Shown: positions 7,638 through 17,631 of the stretch, piece after piece
How positions within the stretch are numbered: the stretch's first letter is position 1
Layout: each line of letters opens with the position of its first letter
Assembly: GCF_003364255.1 (NCBI RefSeq)
Contig: NZ_NXLR01000001.1
Location: 124,001 to 188,000, forward strand
Direction: 5' to 3'
Source: Helicobacter marmotae
GTDB taxonomy: Bacteria; Campylobacterota; Campylobacteria; Campylobacterales; Helicobacteraceae
DNA length: 64,000 nt
Program-made: the position numbers and the translations under genes
The notes under the pieces: generated by a model
What the model was told of the DNA's origin: nothing
Seen by the model: only the letters and a program-made list of their open reading frames with translations
Database searches by the model: none

Positions 7638-10030
7638 TAGCGTATAAGGGCAATATCTAGGACTTCTTTAATATCGCTCACACCAATAATTTCAAGCTTA
7701 TCTAGCACTTCTTTGGGTATATCTTTTAAATCCCTTTCATAATTTTTCTGCGGGATAATCGCCCTTTTAATGCCCGCCTTATGAGCGGCTATAAGCTTCT
7801 CGCGTAATCCCCCAATAGCAAGCACATTCCCCCTTAGTGTGAGCTCCCCTGTAAGGGCTATATCAGCATAGATTTTAGAATCTGTAAGGATAGAGGCTAT
7901 CACGCAAGCCATTGCAATCCCTGCACTTGGTCCGTCTTTAGGCGTAGCCCCCTCTGGCACATGCAAGTGAATATCATAGAGTTGATAAATAGCACTCTTG
8001 CTTACTTCCTTTGCTTTAAGAAACTTCTTATCAATAAGCACTTTGATGACAGAATGGGCAATATGGGCAGATTCTTTCATTACCTCCCCTAAGCTTCCTG
8101 TAAGTGTAAGCAAGCCTTTGCCTTTAATTTTAAGTGCTTCAATCTTTAGCACATCGCCCCCTACGCTTGTCCAAGCTAAGCCATTAACAATACCTATGGC
8201 ATTTTTCTTATCTGCTGGAGAAATTTCAAAGACTATTTTGTCTAAGAAATCGCCAATATTATGGGGAGTGATAGTGATATGCTCCTCCCCTTTTAAAATC
8301 ATAGTCGCACTTTTGCGCATAATTTGAGCAAGTTTATGCCTAAGATTTCTCACTCCTGCTTCACGTGTGTAAGATTCAATAATCTTTTTAAGTGCGGGGG
8401 CAGTGATTTTTACTTCTTGTGGCAGCAAGCCATGTGTTTTGAGCTCTTGGGGGATAAGGTATTTTTTGGCAATTTCATATTTTTCTTGTGGGGTGTAAGA
8501 TGAGATAGCAATAAACTCCATTCTATCTCGCAAAGGTGCTGGAATCGTGCTAATATCATTAGCTGTGGCAATAAAAATCACTTGTGAAAGGTCAATATCA
8601 AAATTGGTGTAATAATCTCTAAAGGCGTGGTTTTGCTCTGGGTCAAGAATCTCTAAAAGCACGCTTGTAGGGTCGCCTCGATAGCTTCTGCCCACTTTAT
8701 CAATCTCATCAAGCACAATCACAGGATTCATTTCCTTTGCTTCGATTAATCCCTGCGTAATGCGCCCAGGCATAGCGCCAATGTATGTACGGCGATGCCC
8801 ACGTAATTCATTAACATCTTCTAGCCCGCCAAGAGCAATGCGCACAAGCTTTCGTTTAATGGCTTTAGCGATGGAGTTTGCTAGACTTGTCTTCCCCACG
8901 CCCGGAGGTCCATAAAAGCATAGAATCGTGCCCTTTTCTTGGTTGTTTTGAGGAGAAGGGTTCTTTTCTTTTTGCCCACTCTCCGCCCTCTGGCTTACAA
9001 GCTCCTTAATAGCAAAATATTCAACAATACGTTCTTTGGGCTTTTGGAGTGAGTAGTGGTCTAAATCAAGCTGTTTGGCAACTTTAGCAATGGAGAGCTT
9101 TTGCCTTGCGTATGTACCAAATGGAATCTCCAGCACCCATTCGATGTAATTTTGCAAAATATTGGCATCTCCGCTATCTTGGTGCATACGTGAAAGACGT
9201 TTGATTTGCTTATGCACTTCTTTATAAGCATTCTCGCTCATATGAGGCTTTAGGGCATTAAGCTTTTGCTCATATTGCTCCATTTCCTCATCTCGGACAT
9301 TTTCATTCCCCAGCTCTTTTTGAATCTGCTTTAGCTGCTCTTTTAGGAAATATTCTTTATTGACTTGCTCCATTTTGTTATGGACTTTGTTTTTAATCTC
9401 CTTTTGGAGCTTTTGGGCTTGCGTTTCTTCAATCACCGCGTCAATAAGCCATAATACCCTCTCTTCAACATCATCTTTAGCAAAAAGCGTATAAGCTTGC
9501 TTCTTTGAGAGGCGCATAGCTGAGGCGACAATATCAACAATGCGATTTGGCTCATGATTACTCTCTATGGTTTTAAGAAAATCAGGAGAAAAGCGATTAT
9601 CAAGATTGGCAAGATGCAAGACCTTTTCATGGAGTACTTGCAGCAATGCATTCATTTTATTTTCCTCATACGCTTTATAGCTAAAGGCATCTACCTCCAC
9701 TTCTAAAGGCTCTGCAGGAGATTGCAGCACAGAGAGTACCTTGCCTCGACACAAGCCCTTAATAAGTAGCTTAACGCGCCCATCAGGCGTAGCCACTTCG
9801 CGCATAATTGAGCCAATAACCCCCACATTATAAAATGAAAATTTCTCCCTTTCTTCTTCACGTTCAAATCCAATAAATACAAGGCTATTGCCCTCCACTG
9901 CCTTATGGGCGGCTTTGATATTTTCTTCATCGCTTATAAAAAGAGGCACAATCATAAAGGGATATATAAGCTCATCTTCTGTAATAACTGGCATAACCAT
10001 GGGAAAATTATGATGTTGTAAGGTATTCAT
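7637..10030 (-). CDS. lon: ATP-dependent Lon protease
   Basis: 797 residues in the usual LonA order: N-terminal substrate-binding domain (about 1-200), coiled region, AAA+ ATPase with Walker A GPPGVGKTS and Walker B VIVLDEID, and C-terminal Ser/Lys protease domain with the catalytic serine in PKDGPSAGIAMA and the lysine region in RGNVLAIGGLREKL. It degrades misfolded and regulatory proteins in the cytoplasm. I start at the ATG at 10030, preceded by GGAG; the frame extends to 10066, but that would overlap bamD. A hydrophilic linker (GQKEKNPSPQNNQEKG) sits just before Walker A. Confidence 0.95.
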   Translation of the reverse strand: MNTLQHHNFPMVMPVITEDELIYPFMIVPLFISDEENIKAAHKAVEGNSLVFIGFEREEEREKFSFYNVGVIGSIMREVATPDGRVKLLIKGLCRGKVLSVLQSPAEPLEVEVDAFSYKAYEENKMNALLQVLHEKVLHLANLDNRFSPDFLKTIESNHEPNRIVDIVASAMRLSKKQAYTLFAKDDVEERVLWLIDAVIEETQAQKLQKEIKNKVHNKMEQVNKEYFLKEQLKQIQKELGNENVRDEEMEQYEQKLNALKPHMSENAYKEVHKQIKRLSRMHQDSGDANILQNYIEWVLEIPFGTYARQKLSIAKVAKQLDLDHYSLQKPKERIVEYFAIKELVSQRAESGQKEKNPSPQNNQEKGTILCFYGPPGVGKTSLANSIAKAIKRKLVRIALGGLEDVNELRGHRRTYIGAMPGRITQGLIEAKEMNPVIVLDEIDKVGRSYRGDPTSVLLEILDPEQNHAFRDYYTNFDIDLSQVIFIATANDISTIPAPLRDRMEFIAISSYTPQEKYEIAKKYLIPQELKTHGLLPQEVKITAPALKKIIESYTREAGVRNLRHKLAQIMRKSATMILKGEEHITITPHNIGDFLDKIVFEISPADKKNAIGIVNGLAWTSVGGDVLKIEALKIKGKGLLTLTGSLGEVMKESAHIAHSVIKVLIDKKFLKAKEVSKSAIYQLYDIHLHVPEGATPKDGPSAGIAMACVIASILTDSKIYADIALTGELTLRGNVLAIGGLREKLIAAHKAGIKRAIIPQKNYERDLKDIPKEVLDKLEIIGVSDIKEVLDIALIR

Positions 10031-10038
10031 TATCTCTC

Positions 10039-10680
10039 CTACCAATTGAAAATACGTACATACCAAGGCACATGTGAGGGCTTGGGATTAAAATATTTTA
10101 AAAGTGCATTATCGTTACGTTCTAAATATTCTTCTGCTGCTGCTTTTTTGTTTTGTTTTCTATACACATTTGCAATCGCCGCATTGAGTTCGATTTGCCC
10201 TAATTGGAATTTGAGATAAATATATTCCACATAAGGGGCATAGCGGCTTTGTGGGTAATTTTGCAAAAATGATTGTGCTTCTTCAATGCTTTGGGCGATG
10301 AATTCTTGGTCTTTGCTGTAGTTTTTAAAGCCATAGAAATTGGCTAAGATTTTCAAATATCGTGCATAGTCTTGGTTATCAAAAGATGAGTAACGTTTGA
10401 GATATTCATCAAAATAAAATGCGGCTAAAAGGTATTCATCTCTTTCCATATGGGCTTGCCCTAATATCAGCATAGCCTCAGGTAAGAGAGGGGAGTTTAT
10501 ATGCTCACTCTGCAATGAGGCAAAATACCCATCCGCCCCCTCAAGATTCCCAAAATTAATTTCTTTAATCATCGCCTCATACCAATATGAAGCCGGCTTG
10601 TTGTACTCTACATCTTTTTTTGCACAACCAAAAAGCATAAACATCAATAATACAGCACATGCAAAAAGATACACCCTCAT
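10039..10680 (-). CDS. bamD: BamD-like outer-membrane assembly lipoprotein
   Basis: 213 residues with a lipoprotein signal (about 1-19, lipobox LFGC with Cys at residue 19) followed by TPR-like helices (EAMLILGQAHMERDEY, AAFYFDEYLKRY). This matches BamD/ComL, the essential lipoprotein of the BAM beta-barrel assembly machine in the outer membrane. The gene ends nine bases before lon, so the two are probably cotranscribed. The symbol rests on architecture. Confidence 0.82.
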   Translation of the reverse strand: MRVYLFACAVLLMFMLFGCAKKDVEYNKPASYWYEAMIKEINFGNLEGADGYFASLQSEHINSPLLPEAMLILGQAHMERDEYLLAAFYFDEYLKRYSSFDNQDYARYLKILANFYGFKNYSKDQEFIAQSIEEAQSFLQNYPQSRYAPYVEYIYLKFQLGQIELNAAIANVYRKQNKKAAAEEYLERNDNALLKYFNPKPSHVPWYVRIFNW

Positions 10681-10866
10681 AAAAAGCCCTTATTAATAAA
10701 TAAAAGAGCACATTATACACTATTACATTGCTAAATATATTTAATATAAAATACACATTTATGCTATAATCTTTAAAAACCCAACTAAAACTTAGACTTG
10801 AAACTTTGGACTTGAAGCATCAGAGGTGTGTAAGGTTACGAATACTTAAAGCAATGGAGCAAAATT
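10681..10866. promoter_or_regulatory. Divergent bamD / fliW promoter region
   Basis: A 186-bp AT-rich spacer between divergent genes. A TATAAT -10-like box at 10765-10770 reads toward fliW, with roughly 95 bases of leader before its ATG. No clear -35 box or operator palindrome is visible. Confidence 0.35.
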
Positions 10867-11319
10867 ATGGTCTTTGAAGTCAAATCACCCATTCTTGGTT
10901 TTGAAAATGTAACAAAAATGAGGCTTGAAAAAATTGATGATTTGTTTATGAAGCTTACCAACGCTGATTATGAAGTGCCTCATTTTACGCTTGTCAATCC
11001 ATTTTTGCTCCGAGAGTATGAGTTTGATGTGCCAGCAAGTATTAAGATTCTGCTTGATTTAGATAATGCAAAAAACCTCCTTATTGCAAATATAATGGTT
11101 ATACAAACACCCATTGAACGCTCCACTATTAACTTCTTAGCTCCCCTTATTTTCAATTTTGATAATCTCACAATGGCGCAAGTCGTGCTTGATAGTATGC
11201 AATACCCCTCATATAGCCTTAATGAGCCCATTGGCACATACTATAATCAAGATTCCCAAGATGAGTCCCAACCCCAAGCCCCCCAAGATAATAAACCAAG
11301 AGACAACAAACCAAGCTAA
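10867..11319 (+). CDS. fliW: Flagellar assembly factor FliW
   Basis: 150 residues matching FliW across about 1-128 ([10 protein letters not shown] at the start, FTLVNPF in the middle, [19 protein letters not shown] near residue 80). FliW binds flagellin and antagonises CsrA, coupling flagellin translation to filament assembly. The C-terminal 22 residues form an extra tail rich in Gln, Asp, Pro and Asn ([11 protein letters not shown]), encoded by low-complexity DNA, that I do not expect in the family core. Confidence 0.87.
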   Translation: MVFEVKSPILGFENVTKMRLEKIDDLFMKLTNADYEVPHFTLVNPFLLREYEFDVPASIKILLDLDNAKNLLIANIMVIQTPIERSTINFLAPLIFNFDNLTMAQVVLDSMQYPSYSLNEPIGTYYNQDSQDESQPQAPQDNKPRDNKPS

Positions 11320-11325
11320 CAAACA

Positions 11326-12153
11326 ATGAAAACACTTCTCGTAATCGGCTATGGCAATATGGCAGCAGCCATACTCAAAGATAATGACTTTATACAAAAG
11401 CACTATAAGATTATCATTCTAGGCAGAAATTATAGTAAGGCTCAAGCATTCATATCCGCAAACGCCATTATAGGCGCTGAGGCTTTGGCATTACAATCGC
11501 ATAATAAAATTAATTGCCAAGATACAGATATACTCCTTTGTATCAAGCCTAAGGGTTTAGAGAGCTTTATCTTTGAAGGTAAGGCTAGATGTGTATATAG
11601 CATACTTGCAGGAGTGGGGGTAGCAGATATTGCAAAGCATATTAACGCCGCACATATTATCCGCGCTATGCCCAATATCGCCGCACGTTATAAATGCTCT
11701 GCAACCGCCTTTTATTATCAACATTCATCTACAGATATGCTCCAGCGGGAGATTGTCCCTTTTATAGAATCTTTTGGCATAGCCCTAAAGGTGGATAATG
11801 AAACACTCATAGAATCAAGTATTGCCACAAGTGGAAGTGCCATAGCATTTTTAGCCCTTGTAGCAGAATCCCTCATTGACGCGGGTGTGCTTGAGGGATT
11901 TAGCCATACGCAAAGTGAGCAGTTAGTCAAGCAATGCTTTTTGGGGTTTGCTAAGACATTAGAGCCCACAAGCCCAAGCGAGCTCAAATATGCCATATCA
12001 AGCCCGGGTGGGACAACTATCCGTGGATTAAATGCCTTAGAGCAAAGTGGCGTGCGAGGAGCATTTATCCAAGCTGCCCATATCGCCGCACAATATGCCA
12101 AAGACAATCTTAATGCAAGCTTTCATTCGAGCGATACACCGCCTAAAAAATAG
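11326..12153 (+). CDS. proC: Pyrroline-5-carboxylate reductase
   Basis: 275 residues with an N-terminal Rossmann fold (VIGYGNMAAAIL) and the C-terminal ProC signature region (AISSPGGTTIRGLNALE). It reduces pyrroline-5-carboxylate to proline with NAD(P)H in the cytoplasm. It starts six bases after fliW and is followed nine bases later by tgt, within one plus-strand run. The length is normal for the family. Confidence 0.92.
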   Translation: MKTLLVIGYGNMAAAILKDNDFIQKHYKIIILGRNYSKAQAFISANAIIGAEALALQSHNKINCQDTDILLCIKPKGLESFIFEGKARCVYSILAGVGVADIAKHINAAHIIRAMPNIAARYKCSATAFYYQHSSTDMLQREIVPFIESFGIALKVDNETLIESSIATSGSAIAFLALVAESLIDAGVLEGFSHTQSEQLVKQCFLGFAKTLEPTSPSELKYAISSPGGTTIRGLNALEQSGVRGAFIQAAHIAAQYAKDNLNASFHSSDTPPKK

Positions 12154-13651
<1,498 letters not shown>

Positions 13652-13652
<1 letters not shown>

Positions 13653-14119
13653 TGCTTTTAGCCACCACACAAGAGAAAATCGCCAAGCTCGCCTCGTCAC
13701 TTGGGCTTTATATCTATGATATTGAAATGCTAAAAGAAGATGATCGCCCCATTTTGCGCATAAGCATTACACGTAAAGCCCCTATGCAAATAGCAGATTC
13801 TCACGCGTGTGCTGTGAGTTTGAGTGATTGTGAGAATCTAAGCAGCCTTATCTCCCCCCTGCTTGATGTAGAAGAAAATATCGCACATAATTATTACCTT
13901 GAGGTAAGCTCTCCGGGGCTAGAGAGAGTGCTAAAAACTCCTAGTCACTATAGCTTTTCACTCGGGGAGTATGTTCAAGTCAAACTTATGGATAAGAGCT
14001 CGCTTGAGGGGATATTGCAAAATATAAGTGAATCAGGCATAGATATAATCTCTCAAGGCAAAAGCACGCATATACCCATGGGTAATATCAAAAAAACAAA
14101 GGTGATTTTTGCACTCTAG
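13652..14119 (+). CDS. rimP: Ribosome maturation factor RimP
   Basis: 155 residues with the RimP core (RISITRKAP; a CENLSSLISPLLD region; YYLEVSSPGLERVLKT, the most diagnostic stretch, at about residues 86-101) and a C-terminal SH3-like barrel ending IPMGNIKKTKVIF. It assists early 30S assembly. It directly follows rbfA, a common neighbour. Confidence 0.9.
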
Positions 14120-15137
14120 TGATGAATTATTATTACAACACTGCTGCGCCCTCGCATGGCAGCACCAAACTTTAGCCCTCCCCAACCCAAGTGTGGGCGC
14201 GCTTGTACTTGCCCCAAATGGGGAGATTCTCTCAAGTGGCGTGCATATCAAGGCAGGAGACGCGCATGCAGAAGTCATTGCCTTACGCGATGCCTATTAT
14301 AAACTTACCCAAGACAAAGCCATATTCCAAGCTAAAAGCCCAGCAGCAATCCATGAATATCTCTTAGCAAATCATAATGGCATTTTTCATCAATGTAGCC
14401 TTTATGTGAGTTTAGAGCCTTGTAATCATTATGGGAAAACTCCGCCATGTGCGCTATTAATCGCTAAGCTAAAACTAGCAAAAGTGTGTATCGCCACTAC
14501 GGAGGCGCATATTAAAGCCGCTGGTGGCTTAGCATATCTCTTAGCCCAGCACATTAATGCAAGCTTTATGCAAACTCAAATGTTAAATGCAAATGCTAAA
14601 GCCTTGCTTTTACCCTTTGAAACCTTGCGCAATAAAGGGCGGTTTGTGCTTTATAAGCTTGCCCAAAGGCTTGATGGTAGCTATAAAAATGGGCGCATAT
14701 CATGTGAGCAATCTCAAGTTTTCACGCATAATCAACGAAGCGTGTGTGATTATATATGTATTTCAGGTGCGACATTACGTAATGACAACCCACAGCTTAA
14801 TGCCCGCTATGCTACTCCTCCATACGATAATAGCGCCACTCCAGAAGTACTTATCTTCTCTCATCATCTTAAAGCCCTCCCTGTTGCTAATCCATTCCTT
14901 GCCTCCCGCATACATTTTAGCAATAACCCTAAAGACATAGAGGATTTAGAGGGTTTTGTGATTATAGAGGGAGGTTGGAATCTCCTGCATACCTTGAGGG
15001 GGTATGTCGATATGCTGCTTATTCACCAAGCCCTTATATGCGCACAAGGCGAAGACTTGCGCCATACTTTTAGCGGGGACTTTAAGCTTATGGCAAGCCT
15101 CAATATAGGAGAGGATATAGCATTATGGCTTGTTTGA
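14109..15137 (+). CDS. ribD: Bifunctional riboflavin deaminase/reductase RibD
   Basis: 342 residues. The N-terminal deaminase zinc site is visible as HAEVIAL and CNHYGKTPPC (LEPCNHYGKTPPC near residue 103). The C-terminal half is the NADPH-dependent reductase fold. It catalyses two consecutive steps of riboflavin synthesis. The start must be TTG at 14109: an in-frame TGA lies two codons upstream and no ATG follows early, while AGGTGA sits just before it. The gene overlaps rimP and the next methyltransferase. Confidence 0.87.
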   Translation: MHSSDELLLQHCCALAWQHQTLALPNPSVGALVLAPNGEILSSGVHIKAGDAHAEVIALRDAYYKLTQDKAIFQAKSPAAIHEYLLANHNGIFHQCSLYVSLEPCNHYGKTPPCALLIAKLKLAKVCIATTEAHIKAAGGLAYLLAQHINASFMQTQMLNANAKALLLPFETLRNKGRFVLYKLAQRLDGSYKNGRISCEQSQVFTHNQRSVCDYICISGATLRNDNPQLNARYATPPYDNSATPEVLIFSHHLKALPVANPFLASRIHFSNNPKDIEDLEGFVIIEGGWNLLHTLRGYVDMLLIHQALICAQGEDLRHTFSGDFKLMASLNIGEDIALWLV

Positions 15138-15856
15138 ATATCTATCAGCTTGAAAATGGCTATTGTTACAACACAGACAGCCTGATTCTTGCTCATTTTG
15201 CACGCCAGTTTTTAAAAAAGCATTTTCGTATTTTAGACATAGGCGCAGGAAGTGGGATTTTAGGCATATTATGCGCAAGAGAAATCCTCTCTTTAGGAGG
15301 CAGGGCAGAGCTGCATCTTGTAGAAAAAGATCAGCTAATGAGCACTCTAGCGCGTAAAAATAGCGAGCCTTTCCAAGGGGTGGTGCATTGGATAGATTTT
15401 TTAGATTTTAAGCCAGAAGCGAAGTTTGATTTTATTATCACTAATCCTCCATTTTATAGCACAGGAGGGCTATTAGGCGATAATGAGCGAAAAAATATGG
15501 CAAGATTCCAAAGTTTTCTCCCATTAAAAGCCCTTTTAGGGCATATCAAGCGCGTTTTAAAGCCTAATGGCATACTCTGTATGTGTTATGATGCAAGGCT
15601 AAGTAATGAGCTATTCTTTGAGGCAAAGGCGTATGGTTTGCATATTGATATGGCACGATTTGTACATTCTCTCTCCGATAGAGAAGCAAGCCTTGTGCTC
15701 ATTAAAGCGCAGATTCAAAGCAAATCTCCCTTGCGTATCCTTCCTCCGCTTTTTACACATCTTAGCCCCATTCAAACTGATAATACACAGGAGCTAAAAG
15801 ATATTTACGCATGGGCTCAAACCAAAAGTATTAAAATTACACAAGAAGCCCTCTAA
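15125..15856 (+). CDS. TrmN6-like adenine-N6 methyltransferase
   Basis: 243 residues, class I SAM methyltransferase with motif I LDIGAGSGILGIL (about residue 36) and the adenine-N6 motif ITNPPFY (about 113). The N-terminal YCYNTDSLILAHF and overall length match the tRNA1(Val) A37 methyltransferase TrmN6/YfiC group. The substrate is assigned by family resemblance only. The 5' end overlaps ribD. Confidence 0.78.
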   Translation: MACLNIYQLENGYCYNTDSLILAHFARQFLKKHFRILDIGAGSGILGILCAREILSLGGRAELHLVEKDQLMSTLARKNSEPFQGVVHWIDFLDFKPEAKFDFIITNPPFYSTGGLLGDNERKNMARFQSFLPLKALLGHIKRVLKPNGILCMCYDARLSNELFFEAKAYGLHIDMARFVHSLSDREASLVLIKAQIQSKSPLRILPPLFTHLSPIQTDNTQELKDIYAWAQTKSIKITQEAL

Positions 15857-15924
15857 ATTTCATAAACATTTTAAAGCTTAAGGTATAATGGAATCTTGCC
15901 TCAATTTAGGATAAAGGGCTTTGT

Positions 15925-17352
15925 ATGCTATATGGAAAAATCATCGAACTAGATCGCCAAACACAAATGGCAAAAGTGGAGCAAGATTTAAACAAACGCG
16001 TATTTGACTTTGCCTTTGATATATGGGAGGGGGAGAGCTCGGATTTAAAAAAGGGACAAGAGGTTGAGTTTGTCGTTGAAAATAAGGTTGTTGCTAAAAT
16101 TCATATTAAGCCAAAACCCATAGACCCAGACCAAATCCCCGTAACTAAACCTGCACGTGTATGTATAGAAGAGTATTTTGCACGTGAAAATGAGATTTTA
16201 AGCAGATATAAAGACTATACAGCAGGGCATTTAAGCCTTGATTTCTTGCGTATGAGACGTTTTCTCTTCACCGCGTATAATGACCTTTGTGCTATGGATC
16301 CTAATATAGAAAATGATGTGCTTAAAAAGCTAAAAAATGAAATTGTGTATCTCTTTAGAGAATATGAGGGCTATGACAAAAAGACCCAATATGCACTAAA
16401 TTACGCCTTTGAGATGATATTTCTTGCTCGTCAAGTAGAATATAATAGAACCTTAGCCAATCTTGAAGAGATTCAAAGCTCTCTTGCTAATGCTCAAGCC
16501 CAAACCAATGTCTTAAGCGGCTCACTTGCAGAAGCTGAAAAAGCTCTAGGTAAGCGCGATGACAAGGGGAGTAAGGAATATGCAGAGGTTGAAAAAGAAG
16601 TAAAGGGTATGCGTAAGCGATATGTGGATTTGCTTAATTTTATTGGGAATCAAAAAGATGCCCTTGTAAGTGAAACGGCGCGCCTTAAACGCTTTAAAGA
16701 AGAGCATTTTAATGCCTTTAGCTCGGTATATACGCCCATGACTACAGAGCTCAAAGAACGTTTTATAACTCTCCTTGATACAAAGGCGTATGACTTCGAT
16801 ACGACCTTATGGACGAGGGCAAAACATAGTCAAAATGTCAAACACTTTTTCCGTAATTCACGCATTGAGGGGAGCTTTAGCTCTAAGACTTTCTTGCGCT
16901 ACTTTTTACGTGGATTGGATAAAAGCAAGCTCTCTGCACGTTCAAAGGAGCTTTTTGACCTGCTTGCTTACCTTGAAACCACTTATCGCAAGAGCCTCCT
17001 TATTGTACGTGAAACACAAGTGAATATCCTCAAATACCGCCAAGTGATAGAAAAAATTGACTCAAGCCTCCTTATAAGCACAGATAGCGACCCCATTAAT
17101 GCGCTAAAAAATGTCCTACAAAATCCTACAGACATCATAGTTATTGATGAAAAAATAGGGAATGTAAGTGCTTTAGGCTTTATTAAAACCTATAAAGAGA
17201 GTAAAAACGCGAATGCAAAAACCGTTTTTTGCGTAGTGGTTCATCAACTCCCTCCATCGGAGATTATCTCTAAGGGTAAATTAATGGGTGTGGAGTTTGT
17301 ACCTGAGCAGAATATGGATATGTTGTATGATTGCATACGAATGGCTCTTTAG
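15925..17352 (+). CDS. Unrecognised protein with receiver-like C-terminus
   Basis: 475 residues. The N-terminal 70 residues look like a small beta-barrel (YGKIIELDRQTQMAKVEQ). A long helical middle follows with a clear coiled coil at about 185-270. The last 110 residues resemble a response-regulator receiver (LLISTDSDPINALKNVL, IIVIDEKIG with a candidate Asp, TVFCVVV, then a final amphipathic helix). The conserved Lys after the fourth strand is not obvious, so it may not be phosphorylated. A TATAAT box at 15884-15889 and its own leader suggest a separate promoter. I cannot name a function. Confidence 0.7.
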   Translation: MLYGKIIELDRQTQMAKVEQDLNKRVFDFAFDIWEGESSDLKKGQEVEFVVENKVVAKIHIKPKPIDPDQIPVTKPARVCIEEYFARENEILSRYKDYTAGHLSLDFLRMRRFLFTAYNDLCAMDPNIENDVLKKLKNEIVYLFREYEGYDKKTQYALNYAFEMIFLARQVEYNRTLANLEEIQSSLANAQAQTNVLSGSLAEAEKALGKRDDKGSKEYAEVEKEVKGMRKRYVDLLNFIGNQKDALVSETARLKRFKEEHFNAFSSVYTPMTTELKERFITLLDTKAYDFDTTLWTRAKHSQNVKHFFRNSRIEGSFSSKTFLRYFLRGLDKSKLSARSKELFDLLAYLETTYRKSLLIVRETQVNILKYRQVIEKIDSSLLISTDSDPINALKNVLQNPTDIIVIDEKIGNVSALGFIKTYKESKNANAKTVFCVVVHQLPPSEIISKGKLMGVEFVPEQNMDMLYDCIRMAL

Positions 17353-17367
17353 GAGCGAGAATCTCTT

Positions 17368-17592
17368 TTGCCCACTTTGCGTAATCGCGCCTTTCATTTT
17401 GAGAATCCCTATAAGCAAAATCCAAGCGACACACCTAGAATCTCTACTTCTATGCTTTTTGGGGAAACAAAAGTTATCGTCGGTATAGAGACAAACAAAG
17501 TAGAAAGCTTTTTAGATGATATGCTAGATAATTTTGATAGTGAGCTAAGAGAATATATACATATACACAAGGGCGGTAAAGCACCGCCGTGA
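17368..17592 (+). CDS. Small hypothetical protein
   Basis: 74 residues, soluble, from a TTG start about 12 bases after AGGAG and immediately behind the preceding gene. It ends in an acidic-to-basic tail (LREYIHIHKGGKAPP). I do not recognise it. No alternative ATG lies near the start, and the weak initiation signal leaves real doubt about the start and the gene itself. Confidence 0.4.
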   Translation: MPTLRNRAFHFENPYKQNPSDTPRISTSMLFGETKVIVGIETNKVESFLDDMLDNFDSELREYIHIHKGGKAPP

Positions 17593-17631
17593 ATGCAGGT
17601 GAGTGGTATAATATTTTTGCTTAAAGCCCAT

